Part shown: piece after piece, positions 8,476-17,706 of the stretch
How positions within the stretch are numbered: position 1 is the first letter of the stretch
Layout: the number at the start of each line of letters is the position of its first letter
Assembly: GCA_002428525.1 (NCBI GenBank)
Contig: DIWU01000026.1
Span: forward strand, 1-64,000
Source of the DNA: a bacterium UBP14_UBA6098
GTDB taxonomy: Bacteria > UBP14 > UBA6098
Reading direction: 5' to 3'
Length of the DNA: 64,000 nt
Notes under the pieces: generated by a model
The model's database searches: none
Told to the model about the DNA's origin: nothing
The model's input: only the letters and a program-made list of their open reading frames with translations
Position numbers and translations under genes: made by a program

Positions 8476-9690
8476 CTATATACGCTTCACGAACCATTTG
8501 CGAAGCTTGGCAAAAAGCCCCTTCTTATCCTCCATGAGTTCGATCCTGTGCCTTCTGTCCGAGGCGCAAAGCACCGCCCCGATCACCGCCGAGAACTGCG
8601 GCGATCTGGCCAGATCGGAAACATCGCCGGCGAGCGAGGGCGCTCCGGTTCGAACCGGCATCTCGAAAACCTTCTCGGCCAACCTGACTATATCCCTCGT
8701 GAGCGAGGTTCCGCCGGAGATAACGACGCCCGCGGAAAGCTTGTTAGACAGGCCGGCCTCGGAGATCGAGTCCTTGCATAAAATAAGAATCTCCTCGAGC
8801 CTCGGCTCCATTATCTGCGCGAGAAACTTGCGCTCGACCGACCGCGCGGCCCTTCCGCCGATTCCGGGGATGCTGATCATCTCGTTGTCTTCGACCGATT
8901 TCTCTAAAGCACAACCGAAGTCGAGCTTGAGCTGTTCCGCGGAATCGAAGGGCAGGGAGAGGCCAACAGTGAGGTCTTTCGTGACCGACTCGCCGGCATA
9001 ACCGAAGCTGTAAGCCCAAACCAATGTCCCGCGCGAGAAGATCCCGATCTCGGTCGTTCCGCAACCGATATCGATCAGCGCGACACCGATCTCGGCCTCG
9101 TCGGGGGTGAGCGTCGCCAATCCCTCACCGTGAATACCGGCGGCTTGGCCGTCGGGGATAATCCCCGCGCGCTCGGCCGTCCGGTCGAGGTTCTGAAGCA
9201 CGCTCCTCGGAACCATCAGCAGTCCGACATCGGCCTCCATGCGGATGCCGTTCATTCCCACCGGGTCGCTGATCCCCCCTTGGCCGTCCACGACGAACTC
9301 GCGGACAACCGAGTCAACGATCGCCGCCTCGGGTGGGATAACGATTGCCCTCGAGGCCTGCAAAACCTCCGCGACATCGGTTGAGGAGATGACATCCTTG
9401 TCTTTCGGGATCGCGGTGATCCCCCTGCTCGCGAAGGTCCTCAGTCTGTCGCCGCCCACCGCGATGAAGGCCTCCTTGACCTCGATGTCCGCCATCTTCT
9501 CGGCGTCCGTGAGCGCGGCTACGACAGCCTTTTGTGCTTTGTCGGAATTCACGATATTGCCGCGAATAACCCCCTCGGAGCGGGCCTCGCCGATTCCGAG
9601 CAAAACCATCTCGGAGCCGAGCCTTTCCTCCGCGATCGCCACTTTTGTAGTATTGCTACCGATATCCAAGCCGACATATATTTCTTGCAT
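8476..9690 (-). CDS. ftsA: Cell division protein FtsA
   Basis: A 404-residue actin-like ATPase that tethers FtsZ to the inner membrane. It shows phosphate 1 GLDIGSNTTKVAI (about 7-19), the phosphate 2 region ALIDIGCGTTEIGIF and the adenosine motif VVISGGTSL. Its C-terminal end, KKGLFAKLRKWFVKRI, can form the basic amphipathic membrane-targeting helix. It lies 2 bases after ftsQ and just ahead of ftsZ, the usual ftsQ-ftsA-ftsZ order. Nothing unusual was seen. Confidence 0.97.
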   Translation of the reverse strand: MQEIYVGLDIGSNTTKVAIAEERLGSEMVLLGIGEARSEGVIRGNIVNSDKAQKAVVAALTDAEKMADIEVKEAFIAVGGDRLRTFASRGITAIPKDKDVISSTDVAEVLQASRAIVIPPEAAIVDSVVREFVVDGQGGISDPVGMNGIRMEADVGLLMVPRSVLQNLDRTAERAGIIPDGQAAGIHGEGLATLTPDEAEIGVALIDIGCGTTEIGIFSRGTLVWAYSFGYAGESVTKDLTVGLSLPFDSAEQLKLDFGCALEKSVEDNEMISIPGIGGRAARSVERKFLAQIMEPRLEEILILCKDSISEAGLSNKLSAGVVISGGTSLTRDIVRLAEKVFEMPVRTGAPSLAGDVSDLARSPQFSAVIGAVLCASDRRHRIELMEDKKGLFAKLRKWFVKRI

Positions 9691-9692
9691 GA

Positions 9693-10442
9693 TCAGCCCC
9701 AGACTTTCTTTTTCGTTCCATGATCAAGTTGAACGACCGCTTGGTCTGAATATCTCAGGTCAATCTTAACGGCCGACGCCCTGTTCGCGCCCATATTGTC
9801 GAGTATCGCGGCGAGCCGCATGAATTTCCGTTCCGAATCGCCTCTGCCGAACTCGACCGCGAGGCCGTCTCCGGTGAGAATCGCGGTTACTTCATCGTTC
9901 TCCGCGACATGAATCTCGCTTATTCGATCTAAAAATTGCGGCGCTTTTTCGCGAATCTCGCGGAAGAACTCGAGGCCGGTGGCGACACGCGGTTCCTCGA
10001 CGGCCCTATACGGCGACACCGCGACCTCGAGGTTCGTGCAGGAGAGGACGATCAGGTTCGGGATTTGGAAAGGCTCGTCGAAGGGGATCACTATACCCTT
10101 TTCGGTCAAGCCCCAGAGCCTGTCGGCAACGAATAGCAGGGCGGGATGCTCCTCGCGAACCAGAATAACAACCTTGCCGCCAAAACGCCTTTGTATCTCC
10201 GTCCAAGCGATACGCGGATCGGAGGAAATAATCCTCTCCGCGCTTCTCAAGGGTATAGCGAAAAGATGCTCGCCGCCGCCGAACGGCAACATCCTAAGTA
10301 TCTCCTCATTTGTAACCTTGTCGTTGCCCATAATCGTGATCTCACTGATATAGAAATCCTCGTGTAGCGCGACAAACGCCGCCCCGACGATCAAGATCCC
10401 CGGAAGAACTATCTTCAAAACCCTTTTAAGAGCCTTTTTCAT
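9693..10442 (-). CDS. ftsQ: Cell division protein FtsQ
   Basis: A 249-residue bitopic membrane protein. A basic N-terminus and one helix (about 8-26) are followed by a POTRA domain (ISEITIMGNDKVTNEEIL, about 33-50) and a beta-rich FtsQ domain with REEHPALLFVADRLWGLTEKG. FtsQ scaffolds FtsB/FtsL in the divisome periplasm. Identification rests on the POTRA start, the REE-P---- pattern and its position between murB and ftsA. The start overlaps the murB stop by 4 bases. There is no ddl gene between murB and ftsQ, unlike many proteobacterial clusters. Confidence 0.9.
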   Translation of the reverse strand: MKKALKRVLKIVLPGILIVGAAFVALHEDFYISEITIMGNDKVTNEEILRMLPFGGGEHLFAIPLRSAERIISSDPRIAWTEIQRRFGGKVVILVREEHPALLFVADRLWGLTEKGIVIPFDEPFQIPNLIVLSCTNLEVAVSPYRAVEEPRVATGLEFFREIREKAPQFLDRISEIHVAENDEVTAILTGDGLAVEFGRGDSERKFMRLAAILDNMGANRASAVKIDLRYSDQAVVQLDHGTKKKVWG

Positions 10443-11350
10443 TCTTTCCCGAATCCCAGTTTCATTACCTCGAGCTCGAGCTCTACAGCAAAGGCCGCGC
10501 GAACACGCTCGCGAATCATTTCAACCAAGCTAAGCACATCCGAGGCGGTCGCGCCCTCTCTCGTGACGATGAAATTCGCGTGAATATCGCTGACCGAGGC
10601 CCCGCCGACCGAAAGCCCCTTCAATCCAGCCTCGTCGATCAGCCTACCGGCGTGGTCGCCCTCGGGGTTCTTGAAAACACAGCCCGCCGAACGCATCCTC
10701 AGAGGTTGCGATTCCGCCCTCTTTCGCCTGATATCATCGACCCTTTTCGCACATTCGACAGGATCGGCCCTCTTCTCGAGCGAAATAACCGCCGAGAAAA
10801 TCGCCGCCTTGCCCCTCAGGGCGAAACACCTATACTCGAACGCGCTCGCAACATCGACCGCAAGCTCTTCGCCCTCGAGGTCGAAGGCGCAAATAGAGGC
10901 CGCCAGCGAGCCGACCGTATAACCCCAAGCCCCGGCGTTCATCGCGAGGCCGCCGCCAATACTTCCCGGGATTCCGGCCAAACCGACCGCATCCGCCAAA
11001 CCCTCTGCTATTGTGCACTCGACAACCGAATCGAGGCCGGCCAAGGCGCCAACCTCCCAGCGCCCTTGCTCCAAGGGTGTTATCTCCTTATTGCCGATCT
11101 GGATTATCGCACCGCAAAAACCACTGTCCGCGACGAGGAGATTCGTGCCTTTGCCAATCGCGAAGACCTGCACCGAGTTTTCCGCAAGGATTCTCAGGGC
11201 AAAGGCCGTTTTCTCGGGTGTATCGGGCATCGCGAGCAGATCGGCAGGGCCGCCGATACCATAGCTCGTCATCCTCGAAAGCGGAATATCCCGCTCGAAG
11301 GCGATATTCCTTTCGGCAAATGCAAGCTCTATTTGCCTCGAAACTCTCAT
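10439..11350 (-). CDS. murB: UDP-N-acetylenolpyruvoylglucosamine reductase MurB
   Basis: About 303 residues. It reduces UDP-GlcNAc-enolpyruvate to UDP-MurNAc with NADPH and FAD, the second committed step of peptidoglycan precursor synthesis. Visible motifs are MTSYGIGGPADLLAMP (FAD site), GLAGIPGSIGGGLAMNAGAWG and RMRSAGCVFKNPEG. The serine in RMRSAGCVFKNP and the late ASVSDIHANFIV fit the type II (shorter) MurB proteins. I choose the ATG at 11350 because it overlaps the murC stop as ATGA; an in-frame TTG at 11374 would add eight residues. Confidence 0.95.
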   Translation of the reverse strand: MRVSRQIELAFAERNIAFERDIPLSRMTSYGIGGPADLLAMPDTPEKTAFALRILAENSVQVFAIGKGTNLLVADSGFCGAIIQIGNKEITPLEQGRWEVGALAGLDSVVECTIAEGLADAVGLAGIPGSIGGGLAMNAGAWGYTVGSLAASICAFDLEGEELAVDVASAFEYRCFALRGKAAIFSAVISLEKRADPVECAKRVDDIRRKRAESQPLRMRSAGCVFKNPEGDHAGRLIDEAGLKGLSVGGASVSDIHANFIVTREGATASDVLSLVEMIRERVRAAFAVELELEVMKLGFGKE

Positions 11351-12741
11351 GCCCTCTTTAAACCCCTTTGACAAAGGATCTCATAAAACGCCTTAGTCGA
11401 TTTCCAAACATCGCCTGCGCCGAAGGATATTACCAGATCGCCCGGCTTGACTATGGACATCAGCTTCTCGGGTATCTCGTCCTTCTCCGGCACGAAATAC
11501 ACCTCGCGATGGCCGTAGTCCTTCGCCGCGCGGTAAACCAATTCGGCCGTCACGCCGGGGATGGGGTCCTCGCGCGAGGGGTAGATACCCGTGACGATGA
11601 GCACATCCGAGTGTAAAAATGCCTGCCCGAAATCGCCCGCGAAGTTCTTTGTCCGCGAGTATAGGTGCGGTTGAAAGACCGCGATAACGCGCCTGTCATA
11701 GCCGAGTTTCGCGCCCTGAAGCGTCGTCCGTATCTCCGTCGGATGATGGCCGAAATCGTCCACTACAATTATATCCTCCGCTTTGCCGATTATCTCGAAG
11801 CGCCTGTGCACTCCGCGGAAGTTCTCGACGCCTTTTTTGATACTTGGAAAATCCATCCCAAGCTCAAGACCGACCGCGATCGCGGCAAGTGTATTGCGAA
11901 CATTATGAAGCCCGAGGAGTTTCATCTCGATCTCGCCGTAGCTCTGCCCGCGCGAGATCACCTCGAAGGTGCAACAATCGGCCTCGAAGCGAATTCTGGT
12001 CGCGCGGAGATCGCTCTGCGTCGAAAGACCGTAGGTAATAACTCTGCGGTTTATCGAGGGCAGAAGTTCCTGTAGCGAGGCCTCGTCGAGACAGAGTATC
12101 ACCGCGCCGTAGAACGGAACCTTATTCATGAACTCGAGAAACGCTCCGCGCAGGTCTTCCATGTCGGTGTAGCACTCCATATGCTCGGCCTCGAGCGTCG
12201 TGACGACCGCGATAGTCGGCATCAGCTTGAGGAAGCTCCTGTCGAACTCGTCGGCCTCTGCGACGAGGTATTCCGAGGTGCCGACGCGGACATTCGCCCC
12301 GAGATTCGTCACCTTCCCGCCGACGATGATCGTCGGGTCGAAATCCCCCGCCGAGAGGACATCGCCGGTCAGGCTTGTGGTCGTCGATTTGCCGTGCGTC
12401 CCCGCGATAGCGATTCCGAACTTCATGCGCATAAGCTCCGCAAGCATCTCCGCGCGTGGGATCACCGTTATTCCGCGGTCCCTCGCCGCCACGAGCTCGA
12501 CATTGTCCTGCCGAACCGCGCTCGAATAAACCACAACATCGACATCGCCGATATTCTTCGCATAATGGCCTTTGAAAAATACAGCACCGCGCTCGACGAG
12601 GTTGTCGGTGACATCGTTCGAGACCATATCGGAGCCGGAGACCGCATATCCGAGGTTCAGGAGCACCTCCGCGATTCCCGACATCCCGCTTCCGCCGATC
12701 CCGACGAAATGAAGCCGCTTTATTTTATGAAAAAGGCTCAC
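11347..12741 (-). CDS. murC: UDP-N-acetylmuramate-L-alanine ligase MurC
   Basis: A 464-residue Mur ligase that adds L-alanine to UDP-MurNAc with ATP. The N-terminal Rossmann domain starts HFVGIGGSGMSGIAEVLLN, and the ATP-binding loop is GTHGKSTTTSL (about residue 112). Later motifs are EADEFDRSFL, FGHHPTEI and a C-terminal domain with FQPHLYSRTKNF. MurC is distinguished from the other Mur ligases here by the VGIGGSGMSG start and the HHPTE block. It overlaps murG upstream and murB downstream by 4 bases each, so the three are translationally coupled. Confidence 0.97.
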   Translation of the reverse strand: MSLFHKIKRLHFVGIGGSGMSGIAEVLLNLGYAVSGSDMVSNDVTDNLVERGAVFFKGHYAKNIGDVDVVVYSSAVRQDNVELVAARDRGITVIPRAEMLAELMRMKFGIAIAGTHGKSTTTSLTGDVLSAGDFDPTIIVGGKVTNLGANVRVGTSEYLVAEADEFDRSFLKLMPTIAVVTTLEAEHMECYTDMEDLRGAFLEFMNKVPFYGAVILCLDEASLQELLPSINRRVITYGLSTQSDLRATRIRFEADCCTFEVISRGQSYGEIEMKLLGLHNVRNTLAAIAVGLELGMDFPSIKKGVENFRGVHRRFEIIGKAEDIIVVDDFGHHPTEIRTTLQGAKLGYDRRVIAVFQPHLYSRTKNFAGDFGQAFLHSDVLIVTGIYPSREDPIPGVTAELVYRAAKDYGHREVYFVPEKDEIPEKLMSIVKPGDLVISFGAGDVWKSTKAFYEILCQRGLKRA

Positions 12742-13847
12742 TCGACCTTCCCCTGTTTTTTAGCTGTTTTTTCGATTATATCGGCGATATCCCTCGTGGC
12801 GTCCGGGCGTCCGAGTTTTCTCATTTTTGAGGACATCTCGAGGCGCAAAGCCTCGTCGCATATAATTCCGCCGAGAGCTTGCGACAGCTTCGATCCTGTC
12901 AGTTCGGCGTCGTCGAGGACAACCGCGGCCCCCTCGCCGGCAAAGGTCTCCGCGTTCTTTCTCTGATGGTCCCCCGCGGCGAAGGGATACGGGATCAATA
13001 TCGCCGGAATGCCGTAGTAGGAGATCTCGCTCAATGTCAGGGCGCCGCAACGGCAGATGATCGCGTCGCAGGCCAAATAGGCCTCGCACAGCGGCGAAAT
13101 GAAGGGCACGATCGTGACATCCTTGTGCATTCCCTCGGTCTGAGAGAGAACAGGGTAGTATTTATCCTTGCCGGTTTGCCAAAGAAGTGACCACCCCTCG
13201 GGCAAACCGTTATTTTTAATAAGTTCGAGGATCGCGCCGTTGATCTTCGCGGAGCCTTGCGATCCGCCGGTCACCAAGAGGAGCCTCTTGGCCGGATCGA
13301 GATTGAATCCGGCAATAACCTGTTCGCGGGTTCTCGAGGTGCAGATTATATCGATCGGGTTGCCCGTCTCTATCAGCTGCGATCTTTTACAGAGATAATC
13401 CCTCGCGCCCGGAAGACCGGAACAAACCACACTCGCGAAAATACTCCCCACCCGGCTCGTGATCCCGGGATAGCTGTTCTGTTCGCAAAGAACAAGCGGC
13501 CTGCGCGAAAGCCACGAGGCGATAATCGCCGGGCCGGAGGCATAACCGCCGGTGGCAACAACAATATCGATCTTTCTCTTCCTAATAATTCTCATCGTCG
13601 TAGCTATCGATTTCAGCAGGGCGAAGGGGAACCTGAACCAGCTCGTGGAGGGCCTCCTCGAAAGGGGAACAACCGGAACGAAGGCGAGTTCGAAGCCCTC
13701 GCGGGGCACAAGATCGCTCTCGAGCCCGCGTTGCGTGCCGATGAAGATCACCTCAATTCCCGGATGGCGGGACCTGAGTTCCCGAGCTATATTCAAAGCC
13801 GGGATCAAATGTCCTCCGGTTCCACCGCCTGCGAGCATTATTCGCAT
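12738..13847 (-). CDS. murG: Undecaprenyl-PP-MurNAc-pentapeptide GlcNAc transferase MurG
   Basis: About 369 residues from the ATG at 13847 (MRIMLAGGGTGGHLIPALNI). It converts lipid I to lipid II on the cytoplasmic face of the membrane. The GGGTGGH loop sits at the very N-terminus as in all MurG proteins, and the C-terminal half has ALTLSEISYYGIPAILIPYPFAAGDHQ for the UDP-sugar site. Longer in-frame starts exist (ATG 13865, TTG 13895) but would put extra residues before the conserved first strand. The first 95 bases of murG are also the last part of the ftsW reading frame, an unusually long overlap for this pair. Confidence 0.96.
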   Translation of the reverse strand: MRIMLAGGGTGGHLIPALNIARELRSRHPGIEVIFIGTQRGLESDLVPREGFELAFVPVVPLSRRPSTSWFRFPFALLKSIATTMRIIRKRKIDIVVATGGYASGPAIIASWLSRRPLVLCEQNSYPGITSRVGSIFASVVCSGLPGARDYLCKRSQLIETGNPIDIICTSRTREQVIAGFNLDPAKRLLLVTGGSQGSAKINGAILELIKNNGLPEGWSLLWQTGKDKYYPVLSQTEGMHKDVTIVPFISPLCEAYLACDAIICRCGALTLSEISYYGIPAILIPYPFAAGDHQRKNAETFAGEGAAVVLDDAELTGSKLSQALGGIICDEALRLEMSSKMRKLGRPDATRDIADIIEKTAKKQGKVE

Positions 13848-14994
13848 TCGTGCCCCCAATAGCATACTCTTCTCCGAGCAAAATCTCGGCTTCAAGGGAT
13901 TTAGTCGCGTGTGAAGAAATATTCAACAATACTCCGCAAGACGCCATCGTCACAACCAACGCCGAGCCGCCGTAACTGATGAAGGGAAGCGGAATACCAG
14001 TCGTCGGAAGGAGTTTCAAAACTACGCCGACATTCAGAGCGGCATAGACAAAGATCATCGAGGTGAGGCCGATCGCGAGATTGCAACCGAACCTGTCCGG
14101 CGCGCGCATCGCGATTTTCAAGCCCCTCCAACAGAATATGAGAAATAGCGACATCACCGCGATCGTCCCCAGAAATCCGAACTCCTCCCCGATCACCGCG
14201 AAGATGAAATCCGTGTGTATCTCCGGGACATAGAACAGCTTTTGGACGCCGTTGCCCAGCCCCTTGCCGACAAGCCCGCCGGTGCCGAGCGCGATAAGCG
14301 ATTGGTTGATCTGGAAGCCCGACCCGAGGGGATCTCCGCCCTGAAGGAAGGTGAGGATTCGCGTGCGGGCGTGGTCGGAATGCATCACCCCGAACCCGAG
14401 AAGCACCGCCCCGGGCGCGCCGATATAGGCGAGAAACCTCATTGGAACCCCCGCGACGAATAGCATAATCGTCGAGACGATGGTGATCGAGATCGCCATG
14501 CCGTAGTTCGGCTGAAGCGCGATGAAAACGACGAACGCGCCGATAACTGCCACCGCCGGCGCGAAGCTGTTCTTGAAATCGTCGAGCTTCTCGGCCTTCC
14601 TCGAGAGGTATTCGGCAAGGAAAAGCACGATCGCGACCTTGACGAACTCCGACGGTTGCAAGCTCTGCTCACCCAAACGAATCCACCTCGTCGCGCCCTT
14701 GACAGCATCGCCGGCGAGCGCTGGGATCGCGGTTCCGGCTATGAGCACTCCGGCTATCCCAATGATTAAACCGGAAAACCTCTTGTATTTTCTGTAATCG
14801 ATCTTGAAGGCAACCATCATCGCGAGCGCACCCACCGCCGCGCGGAACAGCTCCTTTTTCAGATAGTAGTAAGCGTCGCCGATCTTCTCGGTTTTCTCGC
14901 ACATGATGCTCGTTGCGGAGAAGACCATCACGACACCCAACGAAACGAGCACCATCACAACGATAAGTAAAACTTTGTCGTATCTTTGGGTCAT
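13753..14994 (-). CDS. ftsW: Septal peptidoglycan polymerase FtsW (SEDS family)
   Basis: A 413-residue protein with about ten membrane helices. Family landmarks are MVFSATSIM in helix 1, GATRWIRLGEQSLQPSEFVKVAIV, the long GGLVGKGLGNGVQKLFYVPEIHTDFIFAVIGEE-type loop with PEIHTDFIF, and PLPFISYGGS near the end. FtsW polymerises glycan strands from lipid II together with the class B penicillin-binding protein, here encoded by ftsI in the same operon. Its ATG overlaps the murD stop by 4 bases. The tail after ISSHATKS is a charged, non-conserved extension of about 45 residues, the last 31 codons of which run inside murG. Confidence 0.96.
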   Translation of the reverse strand: MTQRYDKVLLIVVMVLVSLGVVMVFSATSIMCEKTEKIGDAYYYLKKELFRAAVGALAMMVAFKIDYRKYKRFSGLIIGIAGVLIAGTAIPALAGDAVKGATRWIRLGEQSLQPSEFVKVAIVLFLAEYLSRKAEKLDDFKNSFAPAVAVIGAFVVFIALQPNYGMAISITIVSTIMLFVAGVPMRFLAYIGAPGAVLLGFGVMHSDHARTRILTFLQGGDPLGSGFQINQSLIALGTGGLVGKGLGNGVQKLFYVPEIHTDFIFAVIGEEFGFLGTIAVMSLFLIFCWRGLKIAMRAPDRFGCNLAIGLTSMIFVYAALNVGVVLKLLPTTGIPLPFISYGGSALVVTMASCGVLLNISSHATKSLEAEILLGEEYAIGGTNANNARRRWNRRTFDPGFEYSSGTQVPPSGN

Positions 14995-16358
14995 TTTACT
15001 GAAATAAGCCTCTGAACGATTTGAACAAACTGCCGGCCTCTGTCCTCGAAATTCTTGAACATGTCATAGCTGGCGCAACCCGGCGACAGCAGGACAACAT
15101 CGCCTTTGCCGGCATTGAGCGCGGCGATATTCACAGCCTCTTCGAGCGAACTGGCTCTAATAGTCTTGGTTGCGCCGGCCCAAGCGGCCTCGATCTTGTC
15201 GGCGGTGACACCAATTAGGACGGCCGCCTTGACGCGCTCGGCAACAAGCTCCCGAACCTCGCTGAAATCCGCGCCCTTGTCGTAGCCGCCGGCAATCAGG
15301 ATTATATTGTCCGAGTAGCTTTTGAGGGCGACCACAAGCGAATCGATATTCGTCGCCTTGGAATCGTTGACAAAAAGCACGCCCCTCGATTCGCCGACCT
15401 TCTCCATTCGGTGTTCGAGGCCGGTGAAGCCGTGAAGGGCCGTTCTGCAGGCCTCGGGCGACACCTCGAATGGCAGTGCGCAGGCCACCGCCGCGCAGGC
15501 GTTCGAGACATTATGCGGCCCCGGGATACCCAACTCCTTTGAATCGACAAGCTCTATGATATTCCCCGAGAGGTCCTTCATCGTCAACTTTCCATTGCGC
15601 ACAAAACAACCGGTGACGCCTAAATCATTATTGCCAAACAAGATAACCCTTCCATAAACCTTCGAGGCCAACATAGCAACCTTGGGGTCGTCCATCGAGA
15701 GCACGCTGTAATCCGCGGCAGTTTGGTTCGCAAAGATACGCTCCTTCGCCTCGAAGTATTTCATCTCGGTCTCGTGGCGATCCAGATGATCGGCGCTCAG
15801 ATTCAATATACAGGCGACATGGGGCCTGAAATCGAGTATCTTCTCGAGCTGAAAACTCGACAACTCGACGCAGTGTATCGTGTCCGGCGTCGCGGAGAGC
15901 GCGACATCGCAAAGCGGCCTGCCGATATTGCCGACGACATTGTAATCCCTACCTGCGGCCTTGAATATCTCGCCGAGCAGGCTGACAGTCGTGGATTTCC
16001 CGTTGCTTCCGGTGATCCCGACGATCTTGCCCTTCGTGACACGAAAGCCCAACTCGATCTCCGGAATGATCGAAAGATACGGCCTCGCCCTCTCCGCCTC
16101 GCGCAATATTCCCAAATTTGCGGGCACTCCCGGAGAGACCACAATCTCGTCGGCGATGCGATAAACCGTGTCGGTGTGCGCGCCGAGTTCCACCGAAGCG
16201 CCGGCGTTCCGAAGCTCGTCCGCCTTCGCCTCCAGCTCAGGCGAATAGCCGCTGTCACTGACAAAAACGAACGCCCCAAGATCCATAAGCATCTTAGCGG
16301 CACAGTAGCCGCTTCTGCCGAGCCCGATGATCGAAACCCTTTTTCCGGAGTAGTCCAT
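14991..16358 (-). CDS. murD: UDP-MurNAc-L-alanine-D-glutamate ligase MurD
   Basis: A 455-residue Mur ligase adding D-glutamate to UDP-MurNAc-L-Ala. It starts with the Rossmann-like VSIIGLGRSGYCAAKML and has the ATP loop GITGSNGKSTTVSL. It also has NLSADHLDRHETE and LEHRMEKV, and the C-terminal domain has FVNDSKATNIDS with LIAGGYDKGADFSEV. The GLGRSG start and the 'NDSKATN' block are MurD-specific. It lies 2 bases after mraY and overlaps ftsW by 4 bases (ATGA). Confidence 0.97.
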   Translation of the reverse strand: MDYSGKRVSIIGLGRSGYCAAKMLMDLGAFVFVSDSGYSPELEAKADELRNAGASVELGAHTDTVYRIADEIVVSPGVPANLGILREAERARPYLSIIPEIELGFRVTKGKIVGITGSNGKSTTVSLLGEIFKAAGRDYNVVGNIGRPLCDVALSATPDTIHCVELSSFQLEKILDFRPHVACILNLSADHLDRHETEMKYFEAKERIFANQTAADYSVLSMDDPKVAMLASKVYGRVILFGNNDLGVTGCFVRNGKLTMKDLSGNIIELVDSKELGIPGPHNVSNACAAVACALPFEVSPEACRTALHGFTGLEHRMEKVGESRGVLFVNDSKATNIDSLVVALKSYSDNIILIAGGYDKGADFSEVRELVAERVKAAVLIGVTADKIEAAWAGATKTIRASSLEEAVNIAALNAGKGDVVLLSPGCASYDMFKNFEDRGRQFVQIVQRLISVK

Positions 16359-16360
16359 AC

Positions 16361-17446
16361 TTACCTTATCTTAAATGTTGCCAACCCGACGAGGGCGCAG
16401 ATTATCCCGATAATCCAAAAGCGCGCGACGACACGCGTTTCCGGCCATCCGCAAAGCTCGAAATGATGGTGTATCGGGGCCATTTTAAAAACCCGCTTGC
16501 CTGTGCTTTTAAAGCTCGCGACCTGAATTATCACGCTTAGAGTCTCCATCACAAAGACCCCGCCGACGATCAGGAGTAAGAATTCCTTTTTCAGGAGGAT
16601 CGCTATCGTCCCGAAGGCCGCGCCCAAGGCGAGCGCGCCGGTGTCGCCCATAATCACCTGCGCCGGATGAGAATTGAACCATAAAAAACCCAAACACGCG
16701 CCGGCTATAGCGCCGGCGAAAACCGCAAGCTCGCCGGCACCGGGGAGATAGAGCAGATTCAGGTAATTGCTGAAATCGACCCTTCCTACTATATAGGCCG
16801 TCATCGTGAAGAAGGCCGCGACAATCCCCGAAAGGCCCACCGCGAGGCCGTCGAGGCCGTCGGTGAGGTTGATCGCGTTGGAACTGCTCGTAATCACGAA
16901 AGCAATCCAGAAGATATAGAACATGCCGAAATCGATGCGGATATTCTTTATAAACGGCACCTCGGTGATCGTTCTCAGCGACTCGATCGGCGGGTTGAAA
17001 TAAAAAATCGCCCCGATCACAAGCCCGAGTAAGACCTGCGCCGCAAACTTATCCCGCGAGAGCATGCCCTTGCGATGGCCCTTCACGATCTTGAGATAAT
17101 CGTCCCAGAAGCCCATAACCGCGCTCAAAAATGTTCCCGCCAACGCGAGCCAGACATACATATTTCTAAGGTCGGCCCAAAGCAGAGTCGAGATTGTGAA
17201 GGCCACGACTATGATGATCCCGCCCATACTCGGCGTGCCCTTCTTCGATTGGTGATGTTCGGGGCTGTCCTCGCGAACCGGATCGCCGATATGCCTTCTG
17301 CTGAGTAGCTTGATTATCCACGGCCCGATTATGAAGCAGATCGCGAGGCTGGTCGCGGTGGAGGCCGCAACGCGGAATGTGATATACCTCAATAGGTTAA
17401 ATACTATCGAGTTCTCGGCGAGCGGATATAAAAGGTTGAACAGCAT
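16361..17446 (-). CDS. mraY: Phospho-MurNAc-pentapeptide transferase MraY
   Basis: A 361-residue integral membrane enzyme with about ten helices that moves phospho-MurNAc-pentapeptide from UDP to undecaprenyl phosphate, making lipid I. Diagnostic blocks are KKGTPSMGGIIIVVAF, the first aspartate pair GFWDDYLKIVKGHRKGM, NLTDGLDGLAVG, and the C-terminal MAPIHHHFELCGWPETRVVARFW-type block with IHHHFE. Its ATG overlaps the stop of the small upstream gene as TAATG, so its translation is probably coupled to that gene. Confidence 0.98.
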   Translation of the reverse strand: MLFNLLYPLAENSIVFNLLRYITFRVAASTATSLAICFIIGPWIIKLLSRRHIGDPVREDSPEHHQSKKGTPSMGGIIIVVAFTISTLLWADLRNMYVWLALAGTFLSAVMGFWDDYLKIVKGHRKGMLSRDKFAAQVLLGLVIGAIFYFNPPIESLRTITEVPFIKNIRIDFGMFYIFWIAFVITSSSNAINLTDGLDGLAVGLSGIVAAFFTMTAYIVGRVDFSNYLNLLYLPGAGELAVFAGAIAGACLGFLWFNSHPAQVIMGDTGALALGAAFGTIAILLKKEFLLLIVGGVFVMETLSVIIQVASFKSTGKRVFKMAPIHHHFELCGWPETRVVARFWIIGIICALVGLATFKIR

Positions 17447-17706
17447 TACTTTTCCTCGATCTCTATCGCGCTCGGAAGCCCTTTGCTATGCCTACCTTTG
17501 CTAATCGCGATTCGGCTTATCGGAGCCGGGAATCTTTGGGTTATAAACCCCGGATGAATCGGCCTTTTATAGAACCTGCCCTCGACGAACTTTGGATCGA
17601 GATAACCCCTTACGCCGCTGAAGGAAACCTGTATCCTCAAACCGATAGCGTAAACTACCGTTGCAAAGGCAATCAGGCCGATGGCCGCAAGAATCAGCCG
17701 CCGCAT
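17446..17706 (-). CDS. Small one-helix membrane protein inside the dcw operon
   Basis: An 86-residue protein I do not recognise. Residues 3-23 form one membrane helix or signal anchor (LILAAIGLIAFATVVYAIGL). The remaining 60 residues are basic and polar, with RGYLDPKFVEGRFYKRP and RFPAPISRIAI, and would face the periplasm. It overlaps the murF stop by 13 bases and shares TAATG with mraY, so it is locked between two essential genes. It has codon use like its neighbours and tight coupling on both sides, which argues it is a real gene. The dcw gene usually found between murF and mraY is none, so this is an insertion of unknown role, possibly a divisome accessory protein. Confidence 0.75.
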   Translation of the reverse strand: MRRLILAAIGLIAFATVVYAIGLRIQVSFSGVRGYLDPKFVEGRFYKRPIHPGFITQRFPAPISRIAISKGRHSKGLPSAIEIEEK

